This document shows positions 45,647 through 55,149 of a DNA stretch of 64,000 nucleotides, one piece after another. The position numbers were made by a program, and so were the translations under genes. Where the stretch lies: the NCBI RefSeq assembly GCF_015169395.1, contig NZ_CP063458.1:930001-994000 (forward strand). The letters run 5' to 3'. Within the stretch, counting starts at the first letter, position 1; each line of letters opens with the position of its first letter. The DNA comes from Humisphaera borealis. GTDB lineage: Bacteria > Planctomycetota > Phycisphaerae > Tepidisphaerales > Tepidisphaeraceae. The notes beneath the pieces are model-generated. The model did no database searches. It was given only the letters and a program-made list of their open reading frames with translations, and was not told where the DNA came from.

Positions 45647-47056
45647 TCAATCATCCGACGGAGGGGCATTGTTCACCGCCGTCCGCGGCTTTCGCGGCTG
45701 TAGCCGCAGATTCGCGGCGATGTCATACTTCTGCCTTTCTGCACGAGGACTATCCGGATCCCTTTCGCGGCCTTCGTCATCTTCGCCGTCCCGGGCAACG
45801 CTGTAGATCATGGGACGGTCTCCTGTCGCAACATACCGAAGGCGAGCGCCGCGCGTCATGGGGTCTGTAGGTAGAAGGGTGAGGAACGACGGCAAAAGTT
45901 CATCCAGTGATTCAGGGAGCCGGCCCTGCTTTATCTCGTACCATCTCACCGCCAGAGCGACCGCTGCGACACGACCGTTGGCGATTGCTTCGAAGTGTTG
46001 TTCTGCGACACTCGTTACGTTTGGAAGCAACATGGCGAGAAGAACTGACTCGTCGATTTCAGGCGGTTGGGCGGGCAGGTTGGCCTTCATATCCAGTACA
46101 TTGCCGTGAGTCGCCGCCGATCGCGCTGATTGCATGTAACGGATGAAAGCACGGCCGGATGCGCCGTGATCTTCCGGAAACAATCGCGTCCGTACCGCGT
46201 TCAGCACACCGGTCCGCTTACGCTCAAACTCCTCCGGATTTGGGTAAGTCAGCGCAGATTCCGTCACGCCGATTTGCATAACGAGTTCGCTATCGATCGC
46301 GCGACGCAATCCGATGGCTGTTTGTGATTCGTCGAGTAGCAACGCGATCAGCGCCCTGACCTGGGCTGCGCCTGCTTCCCCTTTGCCATCTCCGATCGCC
46401 AACGCCGGCAAAAATGACATCAGTGTCTGGCATGCCGAAGTACGTGCACTGTTGGCAATCAGATGGCCAACGAACGTCGGCGAGTATTCTAGCTTGTCTG
46501 CGATCATGACGATCGCATGTACCCTCTCGATAGCAGCGTCGTACCGCTGATTGGATGCATCAACAAGTGCTTCGCCCCGCAACTGGCTGATGAGATTCCG
46601 CATTTGAAGAAGGTGCGGAAGAAGCGTGTCCAAAAGCTGAGGCTGATACTGAATCTGCCAATCCAGGCCTGCTTTGGACAAAGCATTCGCGACCAGTCGA
46701 TCCACCTCCAGACGATCTGCCAAGAGCGGTTCCAACGACTTTTTCTCGTCGTTCCGCAAGGGAAAGCCGAGTTCGAGCTTTCCCCAAGCGTCTTCCTCTC
46801 GATCGTACTGCGTTGCTTTTGCGGCAGCGAGCAGGTCGACCGCGGCGTTGTTCTCGATCGGGACGGGCGTCAGACGCAGGTCCGCAGTGGATACTGCCTG
46901 GCCAAGCGATCGCAATTCTTCAACCTGCACGCGAAAGAGTTCGGCGGACCTGGCGAGTTGATAGCGGTGCAGTGCTGGCGGCACTAATACAAGCCCTGCA
47001 AGGAGGAGGACCAACAGAAGGGCACCAATCCATCGCTTGCGGTTTCGTTTCGACAT
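45647..47056 (-). CDS. Membrane-anchored planctomycete protein, unknown function
   Basis: 469 residues; the ATG at 47056 has GGGAGG ten bases upstream. One N-terminal anchor ([20 protein letters not shown]) is followed by a large helical domain ([57 protein letters not shown]) and a C-terminal segment [42 protein letters not shown]. The last resembles the C-terminal part of GspG-like pseudopilin proteins, which is widespread in planctomycetes. It lies between the sucD relic and sucD on the opposite strand. Confidence 0.7.
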   Translation of the reverse strand: MSKRNRKRWIGALLLVLLLAGLVLVPPALHRYQLARSAELFRVQVEELRSLGQAVSTADLRLTPVPIENNAAVDLLAAAKATQYDREEDAWGKLELGFPLRNDEKKSLEPLLADRLEVDRLVANALSKAGLDWQIQYQPQLLDTLLPHLLQMRNLISQLRGEALVDASNQRYDAAIERVHAIVMIADKLEYSPTFVGHLIANSARTSACQTLMSFLPALAIGDGKGEAGAAQVRALIALLLDESQTAIGLRRAIDSELVMQIGVTESALTYPNPEEFERKRTGVLNAVRTRLFPEDHGASGRAFIRYMQSARSAATHGNVLDMKANLPAQPPEIDESVLLAMLLPNVTSVAEQHFEAIANGRVAAVALAVRWYEIKQGRLPESLDELLPSFLTLLPTDPMTRGARLRYVATGDRPMIYSVARDGEDDEGRERDPDSPRAERQKYDIAANLRLQPRKPRTAVNNAPPSDD

Positions 47057-47138
47057 GGCGACCTCCCAAGTACTTCAGGCGGGGGTCCACGGTCACCCCT
47101 TGCCCCAGTTCCCCGCTCATCATACCCTCTGCCCACCC

Positions 47139-48044
47139 ATGAGCATCCTCGTCAACAAGGACACGAAAGTCATCTGTCAAGGCATCACCGGCTCGGCCGG
47201 GGCATTCCATACCAAAGGGTGCCTCGACTACGGCACCAAGATGGTAGGCGGCGTCACGCCCGGCAAGGGCGGGCAGAAGGACGCCAACGGCCTGCCGATC
47301 TTCGACACCGTCCACCAGGCCGTGAAGGCGACCGGGGCCGACGCGACAATGATATTTGTTCCGCCGCCGTTCGCGGCCGACGCGATCATGGAAGCCGCCG
47401 ACGCCGGCATCCGCGTGATCGTCGCGATCACCGAGGGCATCCCCGTCCTCGACATGGTCAAGGCCAAGACCTTTCTCGACGGCTACCCGCAGTCGGTGCT
47501 CATCGGACCGAACTGCCCCGGCGTCATCACGCCCGGCGAGTGCAAGATCGGCATCATGCCCGGCTACATCCACCTGCCGGCCAAGCAGGCCAAGAGCGGC
47601 AAGAAGGTCGGCATCATCTCGCGCTCCGGCACGCTGACGTACGAAGCGGTGTGGCAGTGCGCCAGCCGCAACATCGGCCAGACGACGGCCGTCGGCATCG
47701 GCGGCGACCCGATCAAGGGGCTGAACTACATCGAACTGCTGGGCATGTTCCAGAACGACCCGGAGACCGACGCGATCGTGATGATCGGTGAGATCGGCGG
47801 CAGCGACGAGAGCGAGGCCGCCGCCTGGGCCAAGAAGAACGTGACCAAGCCGATGGTGGCATTCATCGCCGGCCGGACCGCGCCGCCGGGTAAGCGCATG
47901 GGCCACGCCGGCGCGATCATCAGCGGCGGCGAAGACACGGCCGAGGCCAAGACTGCGGCCCTGACAGCAGCCGGCATCACCGTCGCCGAGAGCCCGGCGA
48001 CCATCGGCGAAGAGATGGCGAAGCTGCTTGGCGTGAAGGGTTAA
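47139..48044 (+). CDS. sucD: Succinyl-CoA synthetase alpha subunit
   Basis: 301 residues from the ATG at 47139 ([18 protein letters not shown]). It binds CoA and carries the phosphohistidine of the TCA-cycle enzyme that makes ATP or GTP. Landmarks: [84 protein letters not shown], and the active-site His in [17 protein letters not shown]. The beta subunit gene sucC, normally just upstream, is absent from this window. An unrelated gene in opposite orientation is in its place. Confidence 0.95.
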   Translation: MSILVNKDTKVICQGITGSAGAFHTKGCLDYGTKMVGGVTPGKGGQKDANGLPIFDTVHQAVKATGADATMIFVPPPFAADAIMEAADAGIRVIVAITEGIPVLDMVKAKTFLDGYPQSVLIGPNCPGVITPGECKIGIMPGYIHLPAKQAKSGKKVGIISRSGTLTYEAVWQCASRNIGQTTAVGIGGDPIKGLNYIELLGMFQNDPETDAIVMIGEIGGSDESEAAAWAKKNVTKPMVAFIAGRTAPPGKRMGHAGAIISGGEDTAEAKTAALTAAGITVAESPATIGEEMAKLLGVKG

Positions 48045-48050
48045 GCCGTT

Positions 48051-50723
48051 CTAAGCGGTCGTTGTCCCACCGAAGTACAATCCACCCCCGGCCGAACCGC
48101 TGAGCAGCCGTTCGGCCGGTTTGCTGCGCAGCAGCCCTCGCCACTGCAATGCGAACAGGATCAGAAGGCACAGCACTGCCGCGTTGATGTGCGTCGCGGC
48201 GACGAGATCGACATTCAGGTAGAGGATCAACCAGAGTACGACTCCCGGCCCGACGATCGACCGGGTCCAACCGAGCCCCGACAGCAACGCCACGGGGATC
48301 ACCATCAGCAGCAGGTCGTAGTCCATGAAGTAGGGGGCGCACAACGGCATCGCGGTGAACGCAAGTGCGATGACGCGCTGACGATTGGCGGAGGGGGCGA
48401 CGGCGTTTGATGACCCGGCGGTGTGGCATCGCACCCGCCAGGCGGCCCAACCGACCAGTAGCACGATCGCGACCGATACGACATGGCCGACGACGACCGC
48501 GACGCGCGACTCCACGCCGAGGAGTGCCCGCAGCGCAGCAGTCGGCGTCATCTGCCGGCCCCAGTTGTATCCCGGGTGAAGCTGCAACAGCCCGGCCTGC
48601 TGCGGAACCTGGGTGAGGAACTGCCACGTCAGGCCCGGCGAGAGCAACTCGCCGGCGGCCAGCAGCGCGAGCGATGTGAGCAGCATGCCCGCCAGGGCGC
48701 GACGCCCTTCGAGCATCCAGAGGGCAATGCCGACGGTGATCGCGAGTTGCGGCTTGAGCGACAGCAGTCCGATCAGCATTCCGGCGATCAGGACGTACCC
48801 GCGACGCCAGGCAACGAGAGCCGCCGTGAGGATGGCGAGGGAGATGAATGTGTTCTGCTGGTGCTCGACTGCGAGCAGAAACGGACAGCTCGTGATCGCC
48901 GCAATTCCAAGGAGCAGTGCCGGCCGCCGGTCAGGAATCCATCGGAGAATGATGCCCAGTGCGGCTGTCGCCAGGGCGGCGTTCAGGCCGATCCAGACGA
49001 GCAGGGCTGCGCGGTAGGGCATCAGCGCGAGCGGCGCAAACACGGCGGCGAAACCCGGCGGGTTGATCCACAGCGACTGCGAGACCTCGTTCGTCAGGTT
49101 CTGCTGGTCGATGATCGGCCGGGCCGTCGCGCGGATGACCTCGGCGTCGTACATCGCGCCTGCGCGTCCCTCGACGACCAGTCGCCCGGCGACGTAGGTG
49201 GGCAAAAGGTCGTGGCCGAATGTGAGCGGCTTCGCGCGGTCCAATACCCCGGCGGCGACGGCCATCGGGATGGCGATGGACGCTGCTGCCAATGAAAGCA
49301 TCGTAGCGCGACCCAGGAAGGAGCAGCGACGGTGCGGTGTTGGAGCGTCCGTTGATTGGGTGGCATGGGCAAGCGTACTCGCTTGCCCGTGATCGTTCGG
49401 CGATCGCGCGAACCACGGGCCTGCGCCGAGGTTTCGCAGTGACCCAAAGAATCGCGCCGACATCAGCAGCACAATCACACTGACGCCTGTCGCGTCGGCA
49501 ACGGCAGCGTTGAAATACATCCAGGCGTAGACGGCAGCCCACCCGGCGATCAGCCAGCGGTCGCCGGGCTGTCGGCCGGCTTGCATTCGTTCCGCTGCCA
49601 GCAGCACCGCCGGCACCGTCAGCAGGAGCAGGTCGTAGTCCATGTAGTAGGGCATCAGCAGCGGTGATGCTGCGATGGTCGCGGCGAGCAGGCTGTCGCG
49701 CGATCGACTCGAGGTCCTCTTCGTGACGCTTCGTGCCCTTTGTGCCTTCGTGGTGAATACGCTTAGCGTGAACGCTTTGCAGAGCGGGCCGACCAGCATC
49801 GCTGCGACAACAACAGCGCCAATCATCCAGAGCACGGTGACGATCGCCGGATTCGGCCCGCCCGTGCGGCCGGTGATGAGCAGTCGCCAGAAGCCGAGGA
49901 ACGTCGTCTGCCGTTCCCACGGGTAGGGGCGATCGGTTCGCAGATAGGGGAGCAGGCCGGGAAGCTTGTGGAGGTAATCGCCGATCGCTCCGGGCATGAA
50001 GGCGAGCGTCGCGGCCAGAAGAACAGCCGACGTGACGATCATCCCCGCGATCGCCCGGCGGCCGAGCGTGCACACCAGCGCGCCGCAGACGATAACGGCC
50101 AGTTGCGGCTTGAACAGCAGCAGTGCACCCACGGCGCCGGCGGCGAAGGCGCGGTCGGATCGGGCTAGCGTGATCGCGCTGCAGAGAATCAGCAGCGACA
50201 GAAACGTGTTCTGCTGGCACGCCATCGCCTGCAAGGCGGGCATCGAGACGACGACCAGGGCGGCGATGATCGCGCCGTCCCTCGGTCGGCGTTTATCCGC
50301 CGGCAGCATGCGGTAGAGCAGCACGATGGCCGCCGAGAGTATCAGCAGGTTCGCGGCGAACCAGGTCCACAGCGCCGCTCTATACGGCAACGCCGACAGC
50401 GGAACGAACATCGCGGCGTAGAATGGCGGATTGAGCCAGGGGCCGGTTCGGCCGTGCTGTTCGAGGCCCGCCTGAACTCGCAGTTGCGATTGGAATCGCT
50501 CGGCGGCGGGATAGTCGGTCAGCAGTTCGGTGCGGCCTTCACGAACGAAAGTGCCGGCCATGTAAGACGGCACCAGGTCATCGCCGAAGAGGTGCGCAAA
50601 TGGCGAAGTCTCCGGCCCGCCCAGGTGCAACGCAGCGGCGATGGAAATCACCAGCACTACCATCGCAAACGCCGCCAGTTGCAGGCGGTCGCGCAGGGTG
50701 CGAGGTTGACGGGTGGTCAGCAC
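48051..50723 (-). CDS. Fused tandem GT87 (DUF2029) mannosyltransferase-like protein
   Basis: 890 residues, about twice the usual GT87 length. Residues 1-430 and 455-880 are each a full GT-C-type unit with the same order of motifs: LVPSYMAGTFVREGRTELLTD versus LLPTYVAGRLVVEGRAGAMYD, WLNPPFYAAMFVPLSALPYRAALW versus WINPPGFAAVFAPLALMPYRAALL, HQQNTFISL-type segments, and MPYYMDYDLLLLTVPAVLLA versus APYFMDYDLLLMVIPVALLS. The 25-residue linker is encoded by a REP (49359-49391, HGQASTLAHAT). The enzyme would use polyprenyl-phosphate sugars. A third unit follows in the next gene. Confidence 0.85.
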   Translation of the reverse strand: MLTTRQPRTLRDRLQLAAFAMVVLVISIAAALHLGGPETSPFAHLFGDDLVPSYMAGTFVREGRTELLTDYPAAERFQSQLRVQAGLEQHGRTGPWLNPPFYAAMFVPLSALPYRAALWTWFAANLLILSAAIVLLYRMLPADKRRPRDGAIIAALVVVSMPALQAMACQQNTFLSLLILCSAITLARSDRAFAAGAVGALLLFKPQLAVIVCGALVCTLGRRAIAGMIVTSAVLLAATLAFMPGAIGDYLHKLPGLLPYLRTDRPYPWERQTTFLGFWRLLITGRTGGPNPAIVTVLWMIGAVVVAAMLVGPLCKAFTLSVFTTKAQRARSVTKRTSSRSRDSLLAATIAASPLLMPYYMDYDLLLLTVPAVLLAAERMQAGRQPGDRWLIAGWAAVYAWMYFNAAVADATGVSVIVLLMSARFFGSLRNLGAGPWFARSPNDHGQASTLAHATQSTDAPTPHRRCSFLGRATMLSLAAASIAIPMAVAAGVLDRAKPLTFGHDLLPTYVAGRLVVEGRAGAMYDAEVIRATARPIIDQQNLTNEVSQSLWINPPGFAAVFAPLALMPYRAALLVWIGLNAALATAALGIILRWIPDRRPALLLGIAAITSCPFLLAVEHQQNTFISLAILTAALVAWRRGYVLIAGMLIGLLSLKPQLAITVGIALWMLEGRRALAGMLLTSLALLAAGELLSPGLTWQFLTQVPQQAGLLQLHPGYNWGRQMTPTAALRALLGVESRVAVVVGHVVSVAIVLLVGWAAWRVRCHTAGSSNAVAPSANRQRVIALAFTAMPLCAPYFMDYDLLLMVIPVALLSGLGWTRSIVGPGVVLWLILYLNVDLVAATHINAAVLCLLILFALQWRGLLRSKPAERLLSGSAGGGLYFGGTTTA
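49359..49391. repeat. REP of the GGGCAAGCG family inside the fused GT87 gene
   Basis: The left unit of the hyuA doublet recurs here exactly (GGTGGCATGGGCAAGCGTAC, then TCGCTTGCCCGTG). It is translated on the minus strand as DHGQASTLAHATQ in the junction between the two GT87 halves. Confidence 0.9.
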
Positions 50724-50753
50724 AACGGATCGAAGGTAGGGGCATTGCGCGTA

Positions 50754-52118
50754 TCAGGCCGCACGGGCGAACGTCGGTCGTTCCTGTGGTTCCTGCATCG
50801 CGGCGGTGGCTTCAGTTATCGATCGCTTCGGCCACGCCACGGAGCACATCAGCACCGCCAGCACCGGCACCACGGGGTTGACGCGGGTGTGCTCGGCGAA
50901 GTCCGCGTTGATCAGCAGGATCGCGTACACCATCGGAGCCAGGACCAGCGTCGCCCGGTCGAGCGATCGACTGCCGGTGATGGTGCCGTCGGTCATCTTC
51001 ATCGCCGCCAGCAGGACCGCCGGCACGGCGAGCATGAGCAGGTCGTAATCGAAGTAGAACGGCATCACGAGCGGGGTCGCCAGGAACGTGGCGGCGATCA
51101 GGCGGTCGCGATTCACCGGGGATTTTCGATCGGTCGTGTCGAACGGGTTCAGGACCTTCGCCGCCGGCGTCAGTCGCAGCAGCAGCACGGCGATTGCCGC
51201 GGTGCAGATGGCCGTCAGAAGCGTCGTCATCGCACTGGGCGGGCCGATCTCGGTCCCCTGCAGCAGCAGTCGCCAGAAGGCTTTAAGGGTGGCGTGGCGT
51301 TCCCACAGGTAGACGCTTTGTTCCTGCACGAACCGCACGTTCTGCGGCATGCGGCTGAGGAAGTCGCCGAGCGCACCTGGAAGGGTTAACAGGGTGACGG
51401 CTAGCAGCGAAGCACCGGTGATCGCCATTCCCAGCATCGCCCGCCAGCCGAGGGCGAGGGTCATCATCCCGCCGAGCACGACGGCGTGCTGCGGTTTGTA
51501 CGCCATCAGCCCGGCGACGACGCCCGCAAGGATCGGCCGATCCGCACGCCACGCGGTGACGGCGAGCGTGACGATGAGCAGCGACGTGCACGCATTCTGG
51601 CCGTGCGACAGGGCGTGAATGAACGGGATCGACAGCACCATCAGTGCCGGCACCAGTGCCCAGGTCCGCCAACCGGAACCGGCGGGCAGCATGCGAACGA
51701 GCAGCCAGCAACTGACGGCGGCACAGAGGGCATTGAACGCCACCCAGACCGCCGTCGCCGTGCCGAACGACAGCTTCGCGAGCGGCGCAAAGACCCACGC
51801 GTAGAACGGCGGATTCCACCAGGGGCCCAGCGCGTGGCCGAGGTTCACGCCGTTCTTCGCGGCGATCTCGTCCTGGTACGCCTTGACGGCCTTGAGGTCG
51901 AACAGGTCGCGATGACGTCCCTCGGCAACGAAGTGGCCGCCGGTGTAGAACGCGATAAAGTCGAGCGCGATGACGTCGCCGGACGTCTTCGCGGCGGGGG
52001 GGGCTGCGGCGCGCCGGGCGGCTTCCATGCCGGCGACGATCGCCAGGAACAGCGCGACACCCGCGACGAGCAGCCAGAGGCGTCTTCGGTACGAACTGCG
52101 GCGTAAAGCCGGAAACAT
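50754..52118 (-). CDS. GT87 (DUF2029) membrane glycosyltransferase-like protein
   Basis: 454 residues from the ATG at 52118 (MFPALRRSSYRRRLWLLV); a GTG at 52145 is possible. It has the same arrangement as each half of the neighbouring fused gene: ALDFIAFYTGGHFVAEGRHRD, WNPPFYAWVFAPLAKLSFG, SHGQNACTSLLIVTLAVTAW, LMAYKPQHAVVLGGMM and MPFYFDYDLLMLAVPAVLLA, with about ten membrane segments. The gene starts the minus-strand group and runs toward the fused gene with a 30-bp gap, so the three units probably arose by tandem duplication. Confidence 0.85.
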   Translation of the reverse strand: MFPALRRSSYRRRLWLLVAGVALFLAIVAGMEAARRAAAPPAAKTSGDVIALDFIAFYTGGHFVAEGRHRDLFDLKAVKAYQDEIAAKNGVNLGHALGPWWNPPFYAWVFAPLAKLSFGTATAVWVAFNALCAAVSCWLLVRMLPAGSGWRTWALVPALMVLSIPFIHALSHGQNACTSLLIVTLAVTAWRADRPILAGVVAGLMAYKPQHAVVLGGMMTLALGWRAMLGMAITGASLLAVTLLTLPGALGDFLSRMPQNVRFVQEQSVYLWERHATLKAFWRLLLQGTEIGPPSAMTTLLTAICTAAIAVLLLRLTPAAKVLNPFDTTDRKSPVNRDRLIAATFLATPLVMPFYFDYDLLMLAVPAVLLAAMKMTDGTITGSRSLDRATLVLAPMVYAILLINADFAEHTRVNPVVPVLAVLMCSVAWPKRSITEATAAMQEPQERPTFARAA

Positions 52119-52216
52119 GAGGGTGGGTGCAGTATCGATGTTCACGACATCGGATGTTTATGACGGGTGGGTTAGATGTACGGGTAAGGATTAACCGAAA
52201 GTTCAAGCGATCGATT

Positions 52217-52678
52217 CTACGTTCCGCGTGAACGTTCCTCACGATACGACTCTGAGCGAGTTAGCTCCTGAAGCAGCCACTCACTGAAGTGCGACGCGAC
52301 GCGCTCGATGGGACCCATCCCCTCAACGCATTGGAAAACCGCAGGATCTTCACCGTCCTCAGTTAGGAAGAAGTGGCAGGCAAAGCCTTGATGTACCAGG
52401 AATACAAACGCGTCTTGGGGGAGTTCGACCTTCTCATGCGAGGCAATTCTCTCCCCCGCACGCTGCAAATCTGCGAGATCGTCGTCAATCGAGTAATGGG
52501 ATCCCGCTAACGCCTCGCACTCGTACCCGGCGATGCGGAGGAACGCCCGATAAGCCGCTGGGAACACTACGCCAAGCTGCTGCTCCAAATCACGAACGCT
52601 CCATTCGTCACAAGGTGACCCGCTCAGACCGCGCGCCGTAAACACTGTGACAAAGGAGTCGGTGACAGGATCGGTCAT
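52217..52678 (-). CDS. SMI1/KNR4 (SUKH-1) family protein
   Basis: 153 residues from the ATG at 52678. The SUKH core is visible as WSVRDLEQQLGVVFPAAYRA, FLRIAGYECEALAGSHYSID, and AFVFLVHQGFACHFFLTEDG with the acidic strand DPAVFQCVEG, ending SHFSEWLLQELTRSE. SUKH proteins often neutralise contact-dependent or polymorphic toxins, but free-standing members also occur. No toxin gene is next to it: the neighbours are the GT87 genes and an ABC ATPase. An immunity role is therefore unproven here. Confidence 0.8.
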   Translation of the reverse strand: MTDPVTDSFVTVFTARGLSGSPCDEWSVRDLEQQLGVVFPAAYRAFLRIAGYECEALAGSHYSIDDDLADLQRAGERIASHEKVELPQDAFVFLVHQGFACHFFLTEDGEDPAVFQCVEGMGPIERVASHFSEWLLQELTRSESYREERSRGT

Positions 52679-52714
52679 AGCAGGGCCTCATTGCTACCCT
52701 CATTCGCTGCATCG

Positions 52715-53446
52715 TCATTTCGAGGAGATCGGCATCGCTGGGAGTGCGTTCATCCGGACATCCTGCTCCGACGACAGGTCGCTCAATACCCGCCCGTCCT
52801 TCATGCGAACTACGCGCTTGGCATGCCGTGCCACGTCGGGCTCGTGCGTGACCATGATGATCGTCTGGCCCGAGCGGTGCAGGTCTTCGAAGAGCGCTAG
52901 GATCTCATCGCTCGTTCGGCTGTCGAGGTTGCCGGTCGGTTCGTCGGCGAGCAGGATCGCCGGGTCGTTGATCAGCGCCCGCGCGATCGCCACCCTCTGC
53001 CGCTGACCGCCGGATAGCTGGTTGGGCCGGTGCTTCATGCGATCGGCAAGGCGGACCTTGGTCAGCGCGGCCCTGGCGCGGGCCGACCGCCCCCACCAGC
53101 CGGTGCGGCTGTAGAGCAGGGGAAGCTCGACATTCTTCAGCGCCGTCAGACGGGGCATCAGTTCGAAGCTCTGGAAGATGAAGCCGATGCGGTCATTGCG
53201 AACGCGGGCGAGTGCCGCAGCGCCCATGCGGGTGACGTCATTGCCGTCGAGCTCGTAGGTGCCGTGCGTCGGGCGGTCGAGGCAGCCGAGGATGTTCATC
53301 AGCGTGCTCTTGCCCGAGCCGCTGGTGCCCATGATCGCGACGTACTCGTTCTGCTCGACAGTCAGACTGACACCATCGAGGGCGCGGATCTGCTCCTCGC
53401 CGACGACGTAGTGCTTGTGGATGTCGGTCAGGCGGATGACGGGCAC
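52715..53446 (-). CDS. ABC transporter ATP-binding protein, MacB/LolD type
   Basis: 243 residues from a GTG two bases after the adaptor stop. Walker A is [12 protein letters not shown], the Q-loop [12 protein letters not shown], the signature [15 protein letters not shown], Walker [14 protein letters not shown] and the switch His [12 protein letters not shown]. The N-terminal [21 protein letters not shown] is characteristic of the MacB/LolD/FtsE subgroup of lipoprotein-release and efflux ATPases. The FtsX-like permease that should complete the unit does not follow; the next gene is SMI1/KNR4. It may lie elsewhere in the genome. Confidence 0.9.
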   Translation of the reverse strand: MPVIRLTDIHKHYVVGEEQIRALDGVSLTVEQNEYVAIMGTSGSGKSTLMNILGCLDRPTHGTYELDGNDVTRMGAAALARVRNDRIGFIFQSFELMPRLTALKNVELPLLYSRTGWWGRSARARAALTKVRLADRMKHRPNQLSGGQRQRVAIARALINDPAILLADEPTGNLDSRTSDEILALFEDLHRSGQTIIMVTHEPDVARHAKRVVRMKDGRVLSDLSSEQDVRMNALPAMPISSK

Positions 53447-53448
53447 GG

Positions 53449-54966
53449 TTAAGTCGTAAGGATGACGGATGAAGGGTGAAGGATGAACAGGGACGACGTT
53501 TCGGGTCGCGTGGATGGGACGGTTGCGGGCATCGTTGCGGGATTCGTCGTCGGCAGGGTCGCCGGCATGATCGCGGGAATCTTGGGAGCGACGTCCTGCT
53601 TCTTGACCTCCTGCCCGTTGGTCATCGTATCGAGCGCCTTGTAAGGGCCGCTGATGATCAGGTCGCCGGCTTTCAGCCCCGACAGGATCAGCGTGTGCGT
53701 CTCATCGCTCGCCCCTGGCTTCACGGGGGTCGCGACGGCCTTGCCGTTGACGTATCGGTAGACGATCGCGACGAACGCCTTGTCCTTCTCGATCTCCGGC
53801 GCGTTCTTCGCCTCGGCAGGCAACTGATCCACCGGCCGGCCGAGCACCGACTGGCTCGGCACACGAATGCCGCTGTGCCGGTTGGTTTCGATGTCGGCGT
53901 CGGCGTTGAGGCCGGTCGGGATGCGCCGTCCGTCGGTCTTCAGCAGGATCTTCGCCTCGTAATAGTTCGCGCCTTCGGTGGTGCGCGAATTGGAAGCCGT
54001 CGGATCGGCCTTGGCGAGCGCGACGGATTCGACCGTGCCTTCGAACGTCTCGTCCCGGTACGCCTGGATGCGGACGGTCGCCTTCTGCCCCGGTTTGACG
54101 GCGGCGATGTTGGCTTCGTCGATCCGCGCGACCATCAGCATCTGCGACAGGTCGGCGACTTCCATGATCGTCGACCCGACGCTGCCCTGAATGCCCGGCA
54201 CCACCTGCTCGCCAACTTCCGCTTTCAGCTTCGTGATCACGCCGTCGATCGGCGACGTGATGACGGTATACGCCAGTTCGTCGCGGGCCTTGGCGATGTC
54301 GGCGTCGGACGCTTCCTGCTGGTGCAGCAGCACCTGAAGGTTCTGCTCCTCGGATTTCAGTGTCTCCTGCGCACCCAGGTATTGGGCAAGGATGTCTTCG
54401 TAATGGGCCTGTGCGGTGTCGGCTTCCGACTGCGAGATATCCTTCGTTATCGCCAGCTCGCGCTTCTTGTTCATGTCGCGCTGGGCATCGGCCAGTTGCG
54501 CCTTGGTCCCATTGAGCTGTGCCCGCTGGGCGGCGATCCGCAGTTCGTTCACCTTCAATTGGGCCGCCTGCGCCTTGGATCGCGCTTCGGCCGACCGCAA
54601 CGCCGACTCCAGGTCCTTCGCATCCAGCCGCACCAGGAGCTGATCCTGGCTGGGCTGCGTTGTGCCCGGCGGGGTTCGTCGGACGGTGTCACCCTGGATG
54701 TGCGGCAGTTCGGCGATTCGCGCCGCCACGCGCGAGCTGATCGACACCTTCGTCCGCGGCTGGATTTCCCCGGGCACGCTGATCATCTCGACCAGCGGGC
54801 CCGACACGACCGGCTCCACCCGGACCGTCTCCTGGCCGGTGTCGTTGGCCATCGCGTTGCGACTGATGACCATGCCGACGCCCACCAGGGTTCCGACCAC
54901 CAGCAGGACGCACACAATGACTATGATGGCGATCTTCAATGGGGTGCTCACAAACTCCGCGACCAC
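53449..54966 (-). CDS. Efflux periplasmic adaptor (MacA/HlyD-like membrane-fusion protein)
   Basis: 505 residues. A GTG start with GGGGAGG close upstream; a GTG at 54951 ([10 protein letters not shown]) is an alternative. One membrane anchor ([21 protein letters not shown]) is followed by lipoyl/barrel parts ([20 protein letters not shown]), a long coiled coil ([20 protein letters not shown] to about residue 235), [20 protein letters not shown] (second lipoyl half) and a beta-barrel ([20 protein letters not shown]). The last 40 residues are Thr/Pro-rich ([20 protein letters not shown]) and end in LFILHPSSV, coded by a short GGATGAAGG-type direct repeat near 53460. It pairs with the ATPase downstream. 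Confidence 0.88.
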   Translation of the reverse strand: MVAEFVSTPLKIAIIVIVCVLLVVGTLVGVGMVISRNAMANDTGQETVRVEPVVSGPLVEMISVPGEIQPRTKVSISSRVAARIAELPHIQGDTVRRTPPGTTQPSQDQLLVRLDAKDLESALRSAEARSKAQAAQLKVNELRIAAQRAQLNGTKAQLADAQRDMNKKRELAITKDISQSEADTAQAHYEDILAQYLGAQETLKSEEQNLQVLLHQQEASDADIAKARDELAYTVITSPIDGVITKLKAEVGEQVVPGIQGSVGSTIMEVADLSQMLMVARIDEANIAAVKPGQKATVRIQAYRDETFEGTVESVALAKADPTASNSRTTEGANYYEAKILLKTDGRRIPTGLNADADIETNRHSGIRVPSQSVLGRPVDQLPAEAKNAPEIEKDKAFVAIVYRYVNGKAVATPVKPGASDETHTLILSGLKAGDLIISGPYKALDTMTNGQEVKKQDVAPKIPAIMPATLPTTNPATMPATVPSTRPETSSLFILHPSSVILTT

Positions 54967-55044
54967 GACCCTCCCCGGCGCTCACCGGCGATTGCGTCCA
55001 CCGTGAGTGACCGGAACATGCCGGGAGTTTAACCGGAGCGGCGT

Positions 55045-55149
55045 TCATTTCTTCTCCGGCGTCTCCGATTTAGGCGTTTCCGATTTTGCGGCGTCTGGCT
55101 TGGGCGCATCCTTTGGCGCGTCCGGCTTCACTTCATCCTTTGGTTTCTC
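55045..55149 (-). other. In-frame continuation after the amber codon
   Basis: Reading on from the TAG gives EKPKDEVKPDAPKDAPKPDA and AKSETPKSETPEKK, then TGA at 55045-55047. The Lys/Pro/Asp/Glu-rich pattern continues the tail before the stop (PAKDGPAKDAKKD). Either a GAG, AAG or CAG codon has mutated to TAG or the stop is read through. Confidence 0.8.

Noticed and set aside
53476-55032. 518-codon plus-strand frame opposite the MacA-like gene
   Set aside because: Its composition (Arg/Asp/Leu/Val-rich) is that of an antisense frame, and it has no recognisable domain.
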